64,000 bases of DNA from Janthinobacterium sp. UMAB-56. GTDB taxonomy: Bacteria; Pseudomonadota; Gammaproteobacteria; Burkholderiales; Burkholderiaceae_D. The stretch spans positions 39,910 to 103,909 of the forward strand of contig NZ_LT607662.1 in the NCBI RefSeq assembly GCF_900095265.1. Direction: 5' to 3'. This document shows positions 37,758-50,256 of this stretch, piece after piece. Positions within the stretch are counted from its first letter, which is position 1. Each line of letters opens with the position of its first letter. Position numbers and translations under genes: made by a program. A model generated the notes under the pieces. The model had not been told where the DNA came from, searched no databases, and was given only the letters and a program-made list of their open reading frames with translations.

Positions 37758-39151
37758 CGTCGCCCGCCCCGCGCGCCGCCGGCGCCTGGTCGCTGCGGCG
37801 CACGCTGTTGGCCGTGCTGCTGGGCTTGACGTTCACGCTATGGGGCTTCAGCGCCGCCATCGTCTACCTGGAAGCGGGGCGCGAAAGCCAGGAACTGTTC
37901 GACCAGTCGCTGGCCGAGACGGGGCATTTGCTGCTTTCCCTGGCCGAGCACGAGGTGCAGGAGCATGGACCGAGCACGGCGCTGGTGATGCCGGTGGAGC
38001 AGAACCGCAACCATCGCCAGTATCTGCTGTTCCAGGTGTGGGATGCGCAGCAGCGCCTGCTGTACAGGAATGCCGGCGCGCCGGACCAGGCATTCGCCGC
38101 GCCGGCCGATGTCGGCTACAGCTGGCGCGCCAACGAGGGTCGCCAGTGGCGCGTCTACACGAGCTGGAATCACGACGCGCGGTTGCAGATCCAGGTGGCT
38201 GAACCGGCCAGCCATCGCCAGGAAATCAGCAGCCGCTTCGCCTTGAAACTGCTGGCCATCGGCGTACCGATGGCGGCCCTGGCCGCGCTGGCTATCTGGT
38301 GGAGCATCAACCGCGTGTTTGGCGCCCTGCGCCGCTCGGCCGATGAAGTGGCGCTGCGCACGCCCGACGACCTTGCCAGCGTCAGCATGCAGGACGCGCC
38401 CATGGAAGTGCAGCCGCTGCTGCAGGCCATCAACCGCCTGTTCGTCCGCGTGCGCCAGACGCGCGAGCAGGAACAGCGCTTTACGGCCGACGCCGCGCAT
38501 GAATTGCGCACCCCGCTGGCGGCCATCAAGACCAATCTGCAGGTGCTGCAGCGGGCGCGCAGCGATGCGGAGCGCGAGGAATCCGTGACTGGCCTGGGCC
38601 TGAGCGTGGACCGCGCCACGCGCCTGGTGGGGCAGTTGCTGACCTTGTCCCGGCTCGACCCGCAGTCGCAGCCGCCGCCCGAGCTGCCCGTGCTGGACCT
38701 GGCCACCGTGCTGGCCGAAGAGCTGCCCGCCTGGCTGGCGCAGGCGCAGCGCCAGGATCTGCTGCTGCAGGCGGACCTGGCCACGGCCCCGTGCCGCCTG
38801 CAGCCAGACCATATCCTGATCCTGGCGCGCAACCTGCTGGATAATGCCATGCGCTACACCCCGGCCGGCGGCAAGCTGAACCTCGCCTGCCGCAGCGAGG
38901 CCGATGGCGTGCTGCTGCGCGTAAGCGATACGGGGCCGGGCATCGCCGAGCCCTTGCGCGAACGCGTGTTCGAGCGCTTTTTCCGCGCCGCCGGCGCGCA
39001 GCAGCCAGGCAGCGGCCTGGGACTGTCGATCGTGCGGCGTATCGCCGAGACACATGGCGCCAGCGTCCAGCTGGCGGCGGGACCGGATGGTACGGGCCTG
39101 GTGGTGTCGGTACGCTTTCCCGCGCCGGCCGGCGCGCCGATTCATGCATAA
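37754..39151 (+). CDS. Sensor histidine kinase (QseC/PmrB-like)
   Basis: The 465-residue protein has two membrane helices (about 18-38 and 168-188) around a ~125-residue periplasmic domain (LFDQSLAETGHLLLSLAEHE onward). A HAMP-like linker follows, then HisKA with the phospho-His in FTADAAHELRTPLAAIK, and HATPase with NLLDNAMRYTPAGG and GSGLGLSIVRRIAE. The sensor region resembles the two-component sensor N-terminal family of QseC. Its start overlaps the regulator stop. The neighbouring efflux operon suggests metal sensing, but no metal-binding cluster is obvious in the periplasmic part, which has scattered His (EHEVQEHG, NRNHRQ). Confidence 0.92.
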   Translation: MTSPAPRAAGAWSLRRTLLAVLLGLTFTLWGFSAAIVYLEAGRESQELFDQSLAETGHLLLSLAEHEVQEHGPSTALVMPVEQNRNHRQYLLFQVWDAQQRLLYRNAGAPDQAFAAPADVGYSWRANEGRQWRVYTSWNHDARLQIQVAEPASHRQEISSRFALKLLAIGVPMAALAALAIWWSINRVFGALRRSADEVALRTPDDLASVSMQDAPMEVQPLLQAINRLFVRVRQTREQEQRFTADAAHELRTPLAAIKTNLQVLQRARSDAEREESVTGLGLSVDRATRLVGQLLTLSRLDPQSQPPPELPVLDLATVLAEELPAWLAQAQRQDLLLQADLATAPCRLQPDHILILARNLLDNAMRYTPAGGKLNLACRSEADGVLLRVSDTGPGIAEPLRERVFERFFRAAGAQQPGSGLGLSIVRRIAETHGASVQLAAGPDGTGLVVSVRFPAPAGAPIHA

Positions 39152-39163
39152 AGGAGGCTGATC

Positions 39164-39862
39164 ATGCCATTGCGACACCGCGAGTTTCACCGGATGGACA
39201 ACGTGGGCTGGCTGCGCGCCGCCGTGCTGGGCGCCAATGACGGCATCGTCTCGACGGCCAGCCTGGTGCTGGGCGTGGTGGCGGCCCATGCCACGCACGA
39301 CAGCATTCTGGTGGCCGGCGTGGCCGGCCTGGTGGCGGGCGCCATGTCGATGGCCACCGGTGAATATGTTTCGGTGCAGTCACAGGCCGATACGGAGCAG
39401 GCGGCGCTGGAGCGCGAGGGCGGCGAATTGCGTGACGATCCGAAAGGGGAGCTGCGCGAGCTGACGCACATTTATGTGGAACGCGGCCTGGCGCCGGCGC
39501 TGGCCGCACAGGTGGCCACGGCGCTGATGGCGCACGATGCCATCGGCGCGCACGCGCGCGACGAGCTGGGCATCACCGAGAGCATGCGCGCGCGCCCGCT
39601 GCAGGCGGCGCTGGCCTCGGCGCTCAGCTTTGCCGTCGGCGCGGCCCTGCCGCTGCTGGTGGTGCTGCTGGCGCCCATGTCCCTGCTGGCGCCAGCCATC
39701 GCTGCTTCCGCGCTGCTATTCCTGGCGCTGCTCGGTGGCCTGGCCGCCAGGGCCGGCGGCGCGCGCGTGGGCCGCGGCGTGCTGCGGGTGGTGTTCTGGA
39801 GCGCGCTGTCGATGGCGGCGGCCTCGGGCATCGGCACGCTGTTTGGCGCCACGCCAGCGTGA
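39164..39862 (+). CDS. VIT/CCC1-family transporter
   Basis: The 232-residue protein of the VIT1/CCC1 family moves Fe2+ or Mn2+ out of the cytosol. It has five membrane helices. The first carries the signature AAVLGANDGIVSTASLVLG, the second AGAMSMATGEYVSVQSQADT, and a cytoplasmic, Glu-rich metal-binding domain (about 75-130) follows. A strong AAGGAGG site precedes the ATG. It lies 12 bp after the sensor kinase, so it may belong to that operon, which would tie metal sensing to iron/manganese handling. It is convergent with the universal stress gene. Confidence 0.9.
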   Translation: MPLRHREFHRMDNVGWLRAAVLGANDGIVSTASLVLGVVAAHATHDSILVAGVAGLVAGAMSMATGEYVSVQSQADTEQAALEREGGELRDDPKGELRELTHIYVERGLAPALAAQVATALMAHDAIGAHARDELGITESMRARPLQAALASALSFAVGAALPLLVVLLAPMSLLAPAIAASALLFLALLGGLAARAGGARVGRGVLRVVFWSALSMAAASGIGTLFGATPA

Positions 39863-39867
39863 CATTG

Positions 39868-40713
39868 TCAGTGCGATACCAGCACCGGCAAGGTCATCTC
39901 CTGCAGCACCGTGCGCGTGACGCCGCCCAGCAGTGCTTCGCGCAGGCGCATGTGGCCGTAGCAGCCCATCACGACCAGGTCGCAGTGCCGCTGGGCTGCC
40001 ATCGCCAGCAGGGCGGCGCCCACGTCCTGGCCCGGCGGCGTGTCGTGCTGCAGCACCTCGACGTTGACGCCGTGGCGCGCAAGGTACAGGGCCAGGTCGG
40101 CCCCCGGCTGCTCGCCGTGCGCCGCCGCCTGGGCGTGTGAATTGACGACGGCCAGGCTGACCTGCCGCGCCCCTTGCAGCAGCGGCAGCGCATCGGTGAT
40201 GGCGCGCAGCGCTTCGGCGCTGCCATTCCAGGCCAGCAGCGGATGCTGCGCTCTGCCCTCGGGGACGGCGGACGATGCGTGCGGCACCATCAGCACGGGC
40301 CGGCCGCAATGCAGCATCAGGTATTCGGCCGTGCCGGCGATGACGCGCGAAGGCGTATCCTGCGCGTCTGTCTGGCCCAGGATCAGCAAGTCGCAATAGC
40401 GCGCCTGCAGCAGCAGCGCGCCTTGCGCGTCGTCGTCGACGAAGCGCGTTTCGTAGGTGCCCAGGCCTTCTTCGCGGGCGATGCGCTCGAAGTCGTGCAA
40501 GGCCTCGCTGGCCTGGGTGCGCAGCGCCTGCATCTGCGCCGGCGCAAACTGCAGCGCGTTGACGCCGCCGCCATACGCATAGCGCGAGATGCCGCTCATG
40601 GCCGAACCGATCAGATGGGCGCCTTCGGCGACGGCCAGGCGCACGGCCAGGCGGATGCGCCGGGCGCAGTGGCGGGAATTGTCTACGTGGACCAGCAGGG
40701 TAGTGTAGGGCAT
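39868..40713 (-). CDS. Tandem universal stress protein (two UspA domains)
   Basis: The 281-residue protein has two UspA repeats. The first (about 1-150) starts YTTLLVHVDNSRHCARRI and ends with GTAEYLMLHCGRPVLMVP. The second (about 155-280) ends with the ATP-binding-type motif VMGCYGHMRLREALLGGVTR. Such tandem proteins bind nucleotides and aid survival under energy or oxygen stress. The ATG at 40713 follows a GAGGA site. The phaC gene ends 31 bp upstream on the same strand, so the two are probably co-transcribed from the FNR-like promoter at 42587-42628. Confidence 0.9.
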   Translation of the reverse strand: MPYTTLLVHVDNSRHCARRIRLAVRLAVAEGAHLIGSAMSGISRYAYGGGVNALQFAPAQMQALRTQASEALHDFERIAREEGLGTYETRFVDDDAQGALLLQARYCDLLILGQTDAQDTPSRVIAGTAEYLMLHCGRPVLMVPHASSAVPEGRAQHPLLAWNGSAEALRAITDALPLLQGARQVSLAVVNSHAQAAAHGEQPGADLALYLARHGVNVEVLQHDTPPGQDVGAALLAMAAQRHCDLVVMGCYGHMRLREALLGGVTRTVLQEMTLPVLVSH

Positions 40714-40744
40714 GGGGTTTTCCTCGGTTGTCGGCTGTCGGTGA

Positions 40745-42562
40745 TCAGGTTTGTAGCACGTAACTGCCCGGCGCGTCGCCCAGGTCGGGGCCCATGGCCG
40801 GCGGCGCCACTTGCGCGCCCGGGCCCTGCGCCAGCCAGGCTTGCCAGGCGGGCCACCACGAACCGTCATGGTGCGGCACGTCGCGCTGCCAGCTGTCCGC
40901 GTCGATATAGGGGGCATCGTGGCGGTGCGTGGCCAGCTGGTAGCTGCGGCGCGGCTGGCCCGGCGGCGAGACCACGCCCGCATTGTGGCCGCCCGAGGTG
41001 AGCAGGAAAGCGACGTCCGTGTCGGTCAGCAGTTGCAGCTTGTAGACGGAGCGCCATGGCGCCACGTGGTCCGTCAGCGTGCCTACGGCAAAGATGGGCG
41101 CGTCGATGTCGGGCAGGGCGATGTGCCGGCCTGCCGTGCGGTAGCGGCCTTCAGCCAGGTCGTTGTGCAGGAACAGACGGCGCAGGTATTCCGAGTGCAT
41201 GCGGCAGGGCATGCGCGTGGCGTCCGCATTCCAGGCCATCAGGTCGCTGTGCTGCTCGTCTTCGCCCAGCAGGTAATGGCGCAGCCGGCGCGACCAGATC
41301 AAGTCGTTCGAGCGCAGCAGCTGGAAGGCGCCCGCCATCTGCTTCGTATCGAGGTAACCCTGGTTCCACATGGCCGCTTCGAGGAAGCTGACCTGGCTGT
41401 CGTCGATGAACAGCGACAGTTCGCCCGGTTCCTTGAAGTCCACCTGCGAGGCCAGCATGGTGAGGCTGGCCAGGCGCGCATCGCCATCGCGCGCCATGCT
41501 TGCGGCGGCAATCGCCAGCAGGGTACCGCCCAGACAGTAGCCGGCCGCGTGCACCTGCGGCGCGCCCGTGATGCGCGCAACGGCGTCGAGCGCGTCCATC
41601 ACGCCCAGCTGGCGGTAGTCTTCCAGCGACAGCTCGCGGTCTTCTTCGAGCGGATTTTTCCAGGAAATCATGAATACCGTGTGGCCTTGTTCCACCAGGT
41701 AGCGCACCAGCGAATTGTGCGGCGACAGGTCGAGAATATAGAACTTCATGATCCAGGCGGGCACGAACAGCAGGGGCGTGGCATGCACGGTCGCCGTCGT
41801 GGGGGCGTACTGTAGCAATTCGATCAAGTCATTGCGGTAGACCACCTTGCCCGGCGTGACGGCCAGGTTCTCGCCCACCTTGAACGCCGCTTCGCCGGGC
41901 GCGGCTGCCCCGATGGCGGCGCGCTGCCAGTCGTCGACTGCGTGGGCCATGCCGCGCGCGAGGCTCGCGCCGCCGCTCGCCAGCGTCGCTTGCTGCACCA
42001 CGGGATTGCTCAGCGGGAAGTTCGACGGCGCCAGCATGTCGAGCCACTGGCGCACGGTGAACGTGACGACATCCTCGTGGTGCGGCGAGACGCCGCGCAC
42101 GCCCGTGGTGGCGCGGTGCCACCACTGCTGCTGCAGCAAGAAGCCCTGGTAGACGAGGTTGTACGGCCAGCGCTGCCAGGCCGGGTCGTCGAAGCGCCGG
42201 TCCTGCGGCAGCGGTGCGATGCATGGCGGCGCGCTGGGGTTGCCGCTCTGGGCCGATTGCAGGGTCGATTGCAGCGCGTATTGCTGCCAGCGGCTGATTT
42301 TCTTCCACGCTTCCTGCAACAGGGTTTGCTGCTTCGATGGCGCCAGTGCCAGGTGGCTGAGCCAGTCGACATAGGCGTTGCCCAGCGCCGCCGGCGAAAT
42401 GCCGCCCGTGAATTTGCCCAGCCAGGCGTTCAGCAGCAGATCCAGGGTGGCGCCTTCCGGCGCGCTCTCAGGATAGTCGGGCGCCGGCACGCCTTGCCAG
42501 GCGCTGCCCAGGCGCTCATGTTCCACTTTTTTCTCGATGCCTTTCGACTGCGTCTTGCTCAT
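40745..42562 (-). CDS. phaC: Polyhydroxyalkanoate synthase (class I type)
   Basis: The 605-residue enzyme polymerises 3-hydroxyacyl-CoA, mainly 3-hydroxybutyryl-CoA in class I, at granule surfaces. The lipase-like box is GYC343LGG with the catalytic Cys; D498 in LTDHVAPW and H526 in GGHNAG complete the triad. The N-terminal domain has the synthase pattern FPLSNPVVQQ and PAWIMKFYILDLSPHNSLV. CAGGAG precedes the ATG. No phaA, phaB or phasin gene is adjacent, so this may be a second, stand-alone synthase. It is followed by a universal stress gene and preceded by an FNR-like site, suggesting use under low oxygen. Confidence 0.95.
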   Translation of the reverse strand: MSKTQSKGIEKKVEHERLGSAWQGVPAPDYPESAPEGATLDLLLNAWLGKFTGGISPAALGNAYVDWLSHLALAPSKQQTLLQEAWKKISRWQQYALQSTLQSAQSGNPSAPPCIAPLPQDRRFDDPAWQRWPYNLVYQGFLLQQQWWHRATTGVRGVSPHHEDVVTFTVRQWLDMLAPSNFPLSNPVVQQATLASGGASLARGMAHAVDDWQRAAIGAAAPGEAAFKVGENLAVTPGKVVYRNDLIELLQYAPTTATVHATPLLFVPAWIMKFYILDLSPHNSLVRYLVEQGHTVFMISWKNPLEEDRELSLEDYRQLGVMDALDAVARITGAPQVHAAGYCLGGTLLAIAAASMARDGDARLASLTMLASQVDFKEPGELSLFIDDSQVSFLEAAMWNQGYLDTKQMAGAFQLLRSNDLIWSRRLRHYLLGEDEQHSDLMAWNADATRMPCRMHSEYLRRLFLHNDLAEGRYRTAGRHIALPDIDAPIFAVGTLTDHVAPWRSVYKLQLLTDTDVAFLLTSGGHNAGVVSPPGQPRRSYQLATHRHDAPYIDADSWQRDVPHHDGSWWPAWQAWLAQGPGAQVAPPAMGPDLGDAPGSYVLQT

Positions 42563-42586
42563 CCGGTACTCCTGTCAATTTTTTAC

Positions 42587-42624
42587 AGGATAGCAAGAGT
42601 TTGTTTAAAAAATTATGATGTACA

Positions 42625-42628
<4 letters not shown>
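42587..42628 (-). promoter_or_regulatory. FNR/ANR-like site and -10 element upstream of phaC
   Basis: On the minus strand TTGAT-GTAC-ATCAT (42628-42615) matches the FNR consensus TTGAT-N4-ATCAA in nine of ten positions and contains the perfect palindrome TGATGTACATCA (42616-42627). A -10-like TATCCT lies at 42592-42587, its centre 32 bp from the site centre, the spacing of a class II FNR promoter (site at -41.5). The phaC ATG is about 25 bp further downstream with CAGGAG before it. The box overlaps the stop codon of the upstream hybrid kinase gene. Confidence 0.6.
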
Positions 42629-46142
<3,514 letters not shown>

Positions 46143-46146
<4 letters not shown>

Positions 46147-47285
46147 GCTTCGCTCAACACAGTCACGGTCATCGTCTGGTTATGCAACTGGCAGGCGCCA
46201 TGCGGCTGCGTGATGCCGATTTCGCCGTTGGAATAAAAGCCGGCGAGGCAGGCCACGCCGTCGAGCAGCTCGGCCACGGCCTCGACCTCTTCCTCGACAC
46301 GGTCGCCCATGACCAGCTTGCGCCCGACGCAGCTGACCAGCAGCGCCAGTTGGTCGCCTGTCGCATCGGCGTGTGGCCGGACGCCGCGCGCGGCCGTTTC
46401 GGCCCCGTCGATCAGCCGGTTGGTACTGGAATGCATCAATTTCAGGTAGCCATCGGCGAGGATGTCGCCGGCCAGGGTCAGCGAACCGTGCTCTTCATCG
46501 ATGGCGATGATGGTGCGGAAGACATGGCTCTTTTCGTGCGCGGCCGTGAGCATTTCAAACGGGAACAGCAGCCCCGAAGCGGGCAGATCGCGCGCATGGT
46601 CGCCCAGGTACAGCTTGTAGATGTCCAGCGCGCGCGCACCGTCCAGGCCATACAGCACGTTGCCGACGCAGCGCGTCACCTTGCGCGCCGGGCCGAATGC
46701 TTCCCAGCCCGCATGGCTGCCGTAGCCGAGGCGGATATGCTCGCCGTACAGGCCGACGGCGACGACGGTATTGTCGGCCGCGCCGCGCGGACCCAGGGTC
46801 CAGGTCTGGCGAAAGGCCCCGCCGTCCGCTGCCAGGCCGCCGGAGATGGTCACGCCCGGCGGCAGGTGCGCCTGCAGGCCGGCGATGAGGGCGCTGCCAT
46901 TGATGGCCACGCCCGTGCCCAGCATGAACACTGCCGTCAGGCCGTCTTGCGGCAGTGCCTGCGCCAGGCGTTCGCCCGTGTCGTGCGAGTCCGCCATGTC
47001 ACAGATGATGGCGTCGGCAATCGCCACTGTCGTATGGGCGAAGCGGATGGCGGTGATGACGCAACTGTCGTCGTAGACGCGCTTGCCGGCAATTTCGCCG
47101 GCCGTGGAGCAGCCGGCGATGACGGCGCCGGGCAATTGGCGCCGCAGCGCCGCCGTCAGTTCGGTGCTGGCAAAGTAGGTGCAGGCGCCGAAGACCAGTA
47201 CCAGGTCGGGCTCCATGGCGGCCAGCGGCGCCAGCGCATCATCGATATAGGCACGGTTTTTCAGGACCAGTTGTTGCACGCGCAT
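46143..47285 (-). CDS. FIST-domain sensory protein
   Basis: The 380-residue protein has an N-terminal FIST domain (about 25-220: GACTYFASTELTAALRR, IAGCSTAGEIAGKRVYDDS, then ISGGLAADGGAF) and a FIST C-terminal domain (about 225-365: LGDHARDLPASGLLFPFEM onward, GVACLAGFYSNGEIG). FIST modules are predicted small-ligand sensors, possibly for amino acids, found beside histidine kinases and GGDEF or HD-GYP proteins. The ATG at 47285 gives a normal FIST N-terminus; longer in-frame extensions do not resemble the family. It lies between the HD-GYP regulator (14-bp gap) and the hybrid kinase (4-bp overlap), so it probably feeds the kinase. Confidence 0.9.
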
Positions 47286-47299
47286 GGCAGGTTCCTCGC

Positions 47300-48358
47300 T
47301 TACAGTGGGTGTGCATCGTGGTGGACGGGATCGGGCAAGCTGTCGCGGATGGCGAGCACCTCGTCCCAGGCGCCCAGGAAGGCGTCGATGCAGCGCGGGC
47401 AGAAATGGCTGCCTTTGTTCTGTTGCAGGTACAGGCGCGCCTGCGCCAAAGGCCAGGCCGGCTTGTAAGGGCGCTCCGAACTGAGCGCGTCGAAGACGTC
47501 GGCCACGGCCACGATGCGCGCCGACAGCGGTATCTGTTGGCCCGCCAGGCCGCGCGGATAGCCGCTGCCATCGTATTTCTCGTGATGGCTGCGGGCGATT
47601 TCCTCGGCCAGCTGGATCAGAGGCGCATCGCTGCCGGCGAGGATCTGGCCGCCGATTTCTGCATGCTGGCGCATGATGACCATCTCCTCTGGGTCCAGCC
47701 GCCCCGGCTTGAGCAGGATATGGTCGGGTGTGGCCAGCTTGCCCACGTCGTGCATGGGGGCCGCCTTGAGCAGCAGCTCCTGCCATTGCGCCCCGAGACC
47801 CAGCTCCCTGGCGATCAGCGCCGAGTAGCGCGCCATGCGCATGATGTGAGCGCCCGTTTCCGGGTCGCGGAATTCGGCCGCCCGCGCCAGGCGCGTGACC
47901 AGTTCCATCTCGCGGGCCGTGACGTTGGCGATGGCCAGACCCACTTCGTGTTCGAGCAGCTTGGCGCGGTCGGCCAGCATGGTTTGCGCCGTGCGCAGGG
48001 CCAGCAGGTTGCGCACGCGCAGGCTGAACTCGATGGTATCGACGGGCTTGGTGAGGAACTCCGTCACGCCCAGCGAAAAGGCCTGCTTGCGCACGGCGCA
48101 GTCGTTCTCGGTGGTCACCATGATGATGGGGATGGCGGCCATGCCCGGCATCTTGCGGAAAATACCGAGGAAGTCATTGCCTGACATGCTGGGCATCCGG
48201 TAGTCGAGCAAGACCAGGTTCGGCACGTTCGATACGCACCAGTACAGGGCGTCGACGGGATCGTTCATACAGACCGGCTCGATGGCGCTGGCCTTGCGGG
48301 CCAGGCTTGCCAGCAGGCTCAGGTTGGTGTCGTTGTCATCGACGATCAGGATGCTCAT
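47300..48358 (-). CDS. Response regulator with HD-GYP c-di-GMP phosphodiesterase domain
   Basis: The 352-residue protein has a receiver (1-120, phospho-Asp D52 in VLLDYRMPSMSG, Lys in LTKPVD), a helical linker and an HD-GYP domain (about 150-330). The catalytic residues are visible: HIMRMARYSALIA, the metal-binding HDVGK, the second His pair in ARSHHEKYDGSGYPRGL, and DVFDALSSERPYK. It should hydrolyse c-di-GMP when phosphorylated, probably by the hybrid kinase of the same operon. It lies between the cheW and FIST genes. Confidence 0.93.
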   Translation of the reverse strand: MSILIVDDNDTNLSLLASLARKASAIEPVCMNDPVDALYWCVSNVPNLVLLDYRMPSMSGNDFLGIFRKMPGMAAIPIIMVTTENDCAVRKQAFSLGVTEFLTKPVDTIEFSLRVRNLLALRTAQTMLADRAKLLEHEVGLAIANVTAREMELVTRLARAAEFRDPETGAHIMRMARYSALIARELGLGAQWQELLLKAAPMHDVGKLATPDHILLKPGRLDPEEMVIMRQHAEIGGQILAGSDAPLIQLAEEIARSHHEKYDGSGYPRGLAGQQIPLSARIVAVADVFDALSSERPYKPAWPLAQARLYLQQNKGSHFCPRCIDAFLGAWDEVLAIRDSLPDPVHHDAHPL

Positions 48359-48400
48359 GGTGTCTCCGGGGGATCGGGTGCCGGTGGCGGTGCGGCTGGC

Positions 48401-48904
48401 TCAAGCCGCCAATTTGGCGTTGGCGTGCATGCCCAGTCCCGCCAGCAGGCTGTCCATGTCGAGCACGATCAGCATCCGCTCGTCCAGGGCGCCGATGGCC
48501 GTCACATGGCCAGCCATGGCAGAACCGTGCAGCTGTGGCGGAGGCTTGAGCTGTGCCGGCGCAAGCGGCACCACATCGGCCACACGGTCGACCACGACGC
48601 CGGTGGCGCCATGCGCAAAGACGAGGATGATCACCACCGTCGAGGCGTCGTAGGCGGGTTCGGCCTGGCCCAGCGCGATGCGCAGGTCGAGCAGCGGCAC
48701 GATGCTGCCGCGCAGGTGGATGAAACCCTTGAGGCAGGCGCGCGCATTGGCGATGCGCGTCACGGCGCCGTAGCCGCGGATTTCCTGCACCAGGCCGATG
48801 TCGATCGCGTACTCCTCCTTGCCCAGGCCAAAGACCAGCAATTCCCGCTCGCCTGCCTGTGCCGGCTGGCTCGTTGCTGCCGTAGGTGTCGTAGTGCTTT
48901 CCAT
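48401..48904 (-). CDS. CheW-like coupling protein
   Basis: The 167-residue protein has one CheW domain (about 20-160: LLVFGLGKEEYAIDIGLVQE, CLKGFIHLRGSIVPLLDLR, then VVVDRVADVVPL). CheW proteins couple chemoreceptors to CheA, but neither is in the window, so this copy may serve a remote array or act as an adaptor in this signalling operon. I chose the ATG at 48904 as the first Met before the domain. It follows the diguanylate cyclase gene after 59 bp, a gap containing a run of nine G. Confidence 0.9.
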   Translation of the reverse strand: MESTTTPTAATSQPAQAGERELLVFGLGKEEYAIDIGLVQEIRGYGAVTRIANARACLKGFIHLRGSIVPLLDLRIALGQAEPAYDASTVVIILVFAHGATGVVVDRVADVVPLAPAQLKPPPQLHGSAMAGHVTAIGALDERMLIVLDMDSLLAGLGMHANAKLAA

Positions 48905-48942
48905 ATGCTTGCTCCTGTCAGTGGATGTGTGGTCGATGAAGT

Positions 48943-48951
48943 GGGGGGGGG
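48943..48951. repeat. Run of nine G between cyclase and cheW genes
   Basis: A G9 homopolymer on the plus strand (C9 in the mRNA sense) lies in the 59-bp gap, 12 bp after the cyclase stop. It is outside coding sequence and could only affect distance to, or structure at, the cheW ribosome-binding site. Confidence 0.7.
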
Positions 48952-48963
48952 CGAACGGGGTAT

Positions 48964-49866
48964 TCAGGCTTGCTCGATACGGTTGCGGCCATTGTTTTTT
49001 GCCTGGTAGAGCGCGGCGTCGGCCCGCATGAAGCCAGCCTTCCAGTCGCCGTTGTGGGGCAGCGGTGCCAGGCCGATGCTGATCGTCGCCGTGAGTGGCG
49101 TGTGCTCGAAGTCGACGCACATTGCTGCCACGGCAAGGCGGATGCGTTCAGCCACCTGGCGCGCCATGGCCAGGTCCGTATGCGGGAACAGCAGGCCGAA
49201 TTCTTCACCGCCCACGCGGGCGACGACATCGGATGCCCGCGCCTGCGACTGAAGCACGGCCGCGATGGCTTGCAGCACGGCGTCGCCGGCGGCGTGGCCA
49301 TGCCGGTCGTTGACCGTCTTGAAAAAATCGATGTCGGCGATGCCGATGGTTGTCGCAGCGCCCGCGCGCCTGGCCCGCGCTGCCGCACGCACGGCGTCGA
49401 TCTCGAAGGCGCGGCGGTTGGGCAAGTGGGTCAGGGGATCGCTCAGGGCGATGCGCTGCAACTGCTGCCAGCGGGCCGCATTCTGCTGTTCGATGGCGCG
49501 CTCGTGGCGCTGGTCGATAAAAAAGGCGCCCAGGTAGCTTTCATCATCGAGCTTGCCCAGGTCCATGGCCTTGAGCACGATGGGCAGCATCGAGCCGTCG
49601 TGATGGCGAATGGCGAAATGGCGTTTCTGGCCCAGTACCCTGGACGTTTTTTCGCCGGCCAGATAGGCGCCGATCTGCGCGCCATGCTGCTCGCGCACGG
49701 AGGCGGGCAGAAGGGCTTCGATCTGCTCGCCCGACAGGCTGCCAGGGGCATAGCCACTGAGCGCATACATGGCGTCATTGGCATAGCGGATGCGTGATGC
49801 AGCATCGATGATGACGGCGGCGTCATCGGCGGCGTCGAGCAGACGCAAGGCCAGGATTTGGTTCAT
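48964..49866 (-). CDS. Diguanylate cyclase with PAS domain
   Basis: The 300-residue protein has a PAS domain (about 10-120) and a GGDEF domain (about 135-300). The active site is GGEEF at 219-223, preceded by the inhibitory I-site R210-A-S-D213 at the correct distance of five residues, so it should make c-di-GMP under product control. DPLTHLPNRRAFE starts the domain. The ATG at 49866 has a GGGGA site. It is the first gene of a five-gene operon that also encodes a c-di-GMP phosphodiesterase. A short same-frame leader ORF lies upstream (49897-49929). Confidence 0.93.
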   Translation of the reverse strand: MNQILALRLLDAADDAAVIIDAASRIRYANDAMYALSGYAPGSLSGEQIEALLPASVREQHGAQIGAYLAGEKTSRVLGQKRHFAIRHHDGSMLPIVLKAMDLGKLDDESYLGAFFIDQRHERAIEQQNAARWQQLQRIALSDPLTHLPNRRAFEIDAVRAAARARRAGAATTIGIADIDFFKTVNDRHGHAAGDAVLQAIAAVLQSQARASDVVARVGGEEFGLLFPHTDLAMARQVAERIRLAVAAMCVDFEHTPLTATISIGLAPLPHNGDWKAGFMRADAALYQAKNNGRNRIEQA

Positions 49867-49896
49867 GTGAATTTCCCCCTGCAAAGGTGCGGAATG

Positions 49897-49929
49897 CTAC
49901 GGGCGAAGAGGTAGATGTCCTTGCATCAT
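49897..49929 (-). CDS. Possible 10-codon leader ORF before the diguanylate cyclase
   Basis: On the minus strand a strong AAGGAGAG (49943-49936) is followed at good spacing by ATG-ATG and the short peptide MMQGHLPLRP, then TAG. The frame is the same as that of the cyclase, whose ATG follows 30 bp after the TAG. It is either a translated leader or the remnant of a longer N-terminus cut by an amber codon. A TATGAT -10 candidate (49956-49951) lies just upstream, with no good -35. Confidence 0.35.
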   Translation of the reverse strand: MMQGHLPLRP

Positions 49930-50256
49930 TTGTATCTCTCCTTGGTAATCATCATACATCAAATAAAATTGATTTACACAAATTTCTTGATTTTAATGAT
50001 TTTATTTGGATTTTTGATACAGCCATGCCGACGCCTCGGTGGCAGGGCGAGCGCGCCGCGCCGCAATATTAGTCTGCAAAGGCGGTATTTCCCGGCCGCG
50101 CCGCTGCTTGGTACATGGGAAAATTGTTTCTGTATGGGTTTATTTATTGTATTTGGTAAATTTATGCACCACAATGCAAGGGTAGCCTGATACGTCAGTG
50201 TGCCAGGCGCCCAAGTCGGCGGGCCTAGCCGGTATTCGGTGACAGAGGAGATGGAC
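49930..50256. other. A/T-rich intergenic region upstream of the c-di-GMP operon
   Basis: The first ~90 bp (about 49943-50030) are strikingly A/T-rich against a ~65% GC background, with repeated TTTATTTG and ATTTTAATGATTT-type runs, and probably hold the operon promoter (TATGAT at 49956-49951, minus strand). A second A/T-rich patch lies at about 50113-50165. I see no gene here. Confidence 0.4.

Noticed and set aside
49887-50072. Small plus-strand open frame in the A/T-rich gap upstream of the c-di-GMP operon
   Set aside because: It has no ribosome-binding site and no family resemblance, and it lies across the probable promoter and leader region of the divergent operon.
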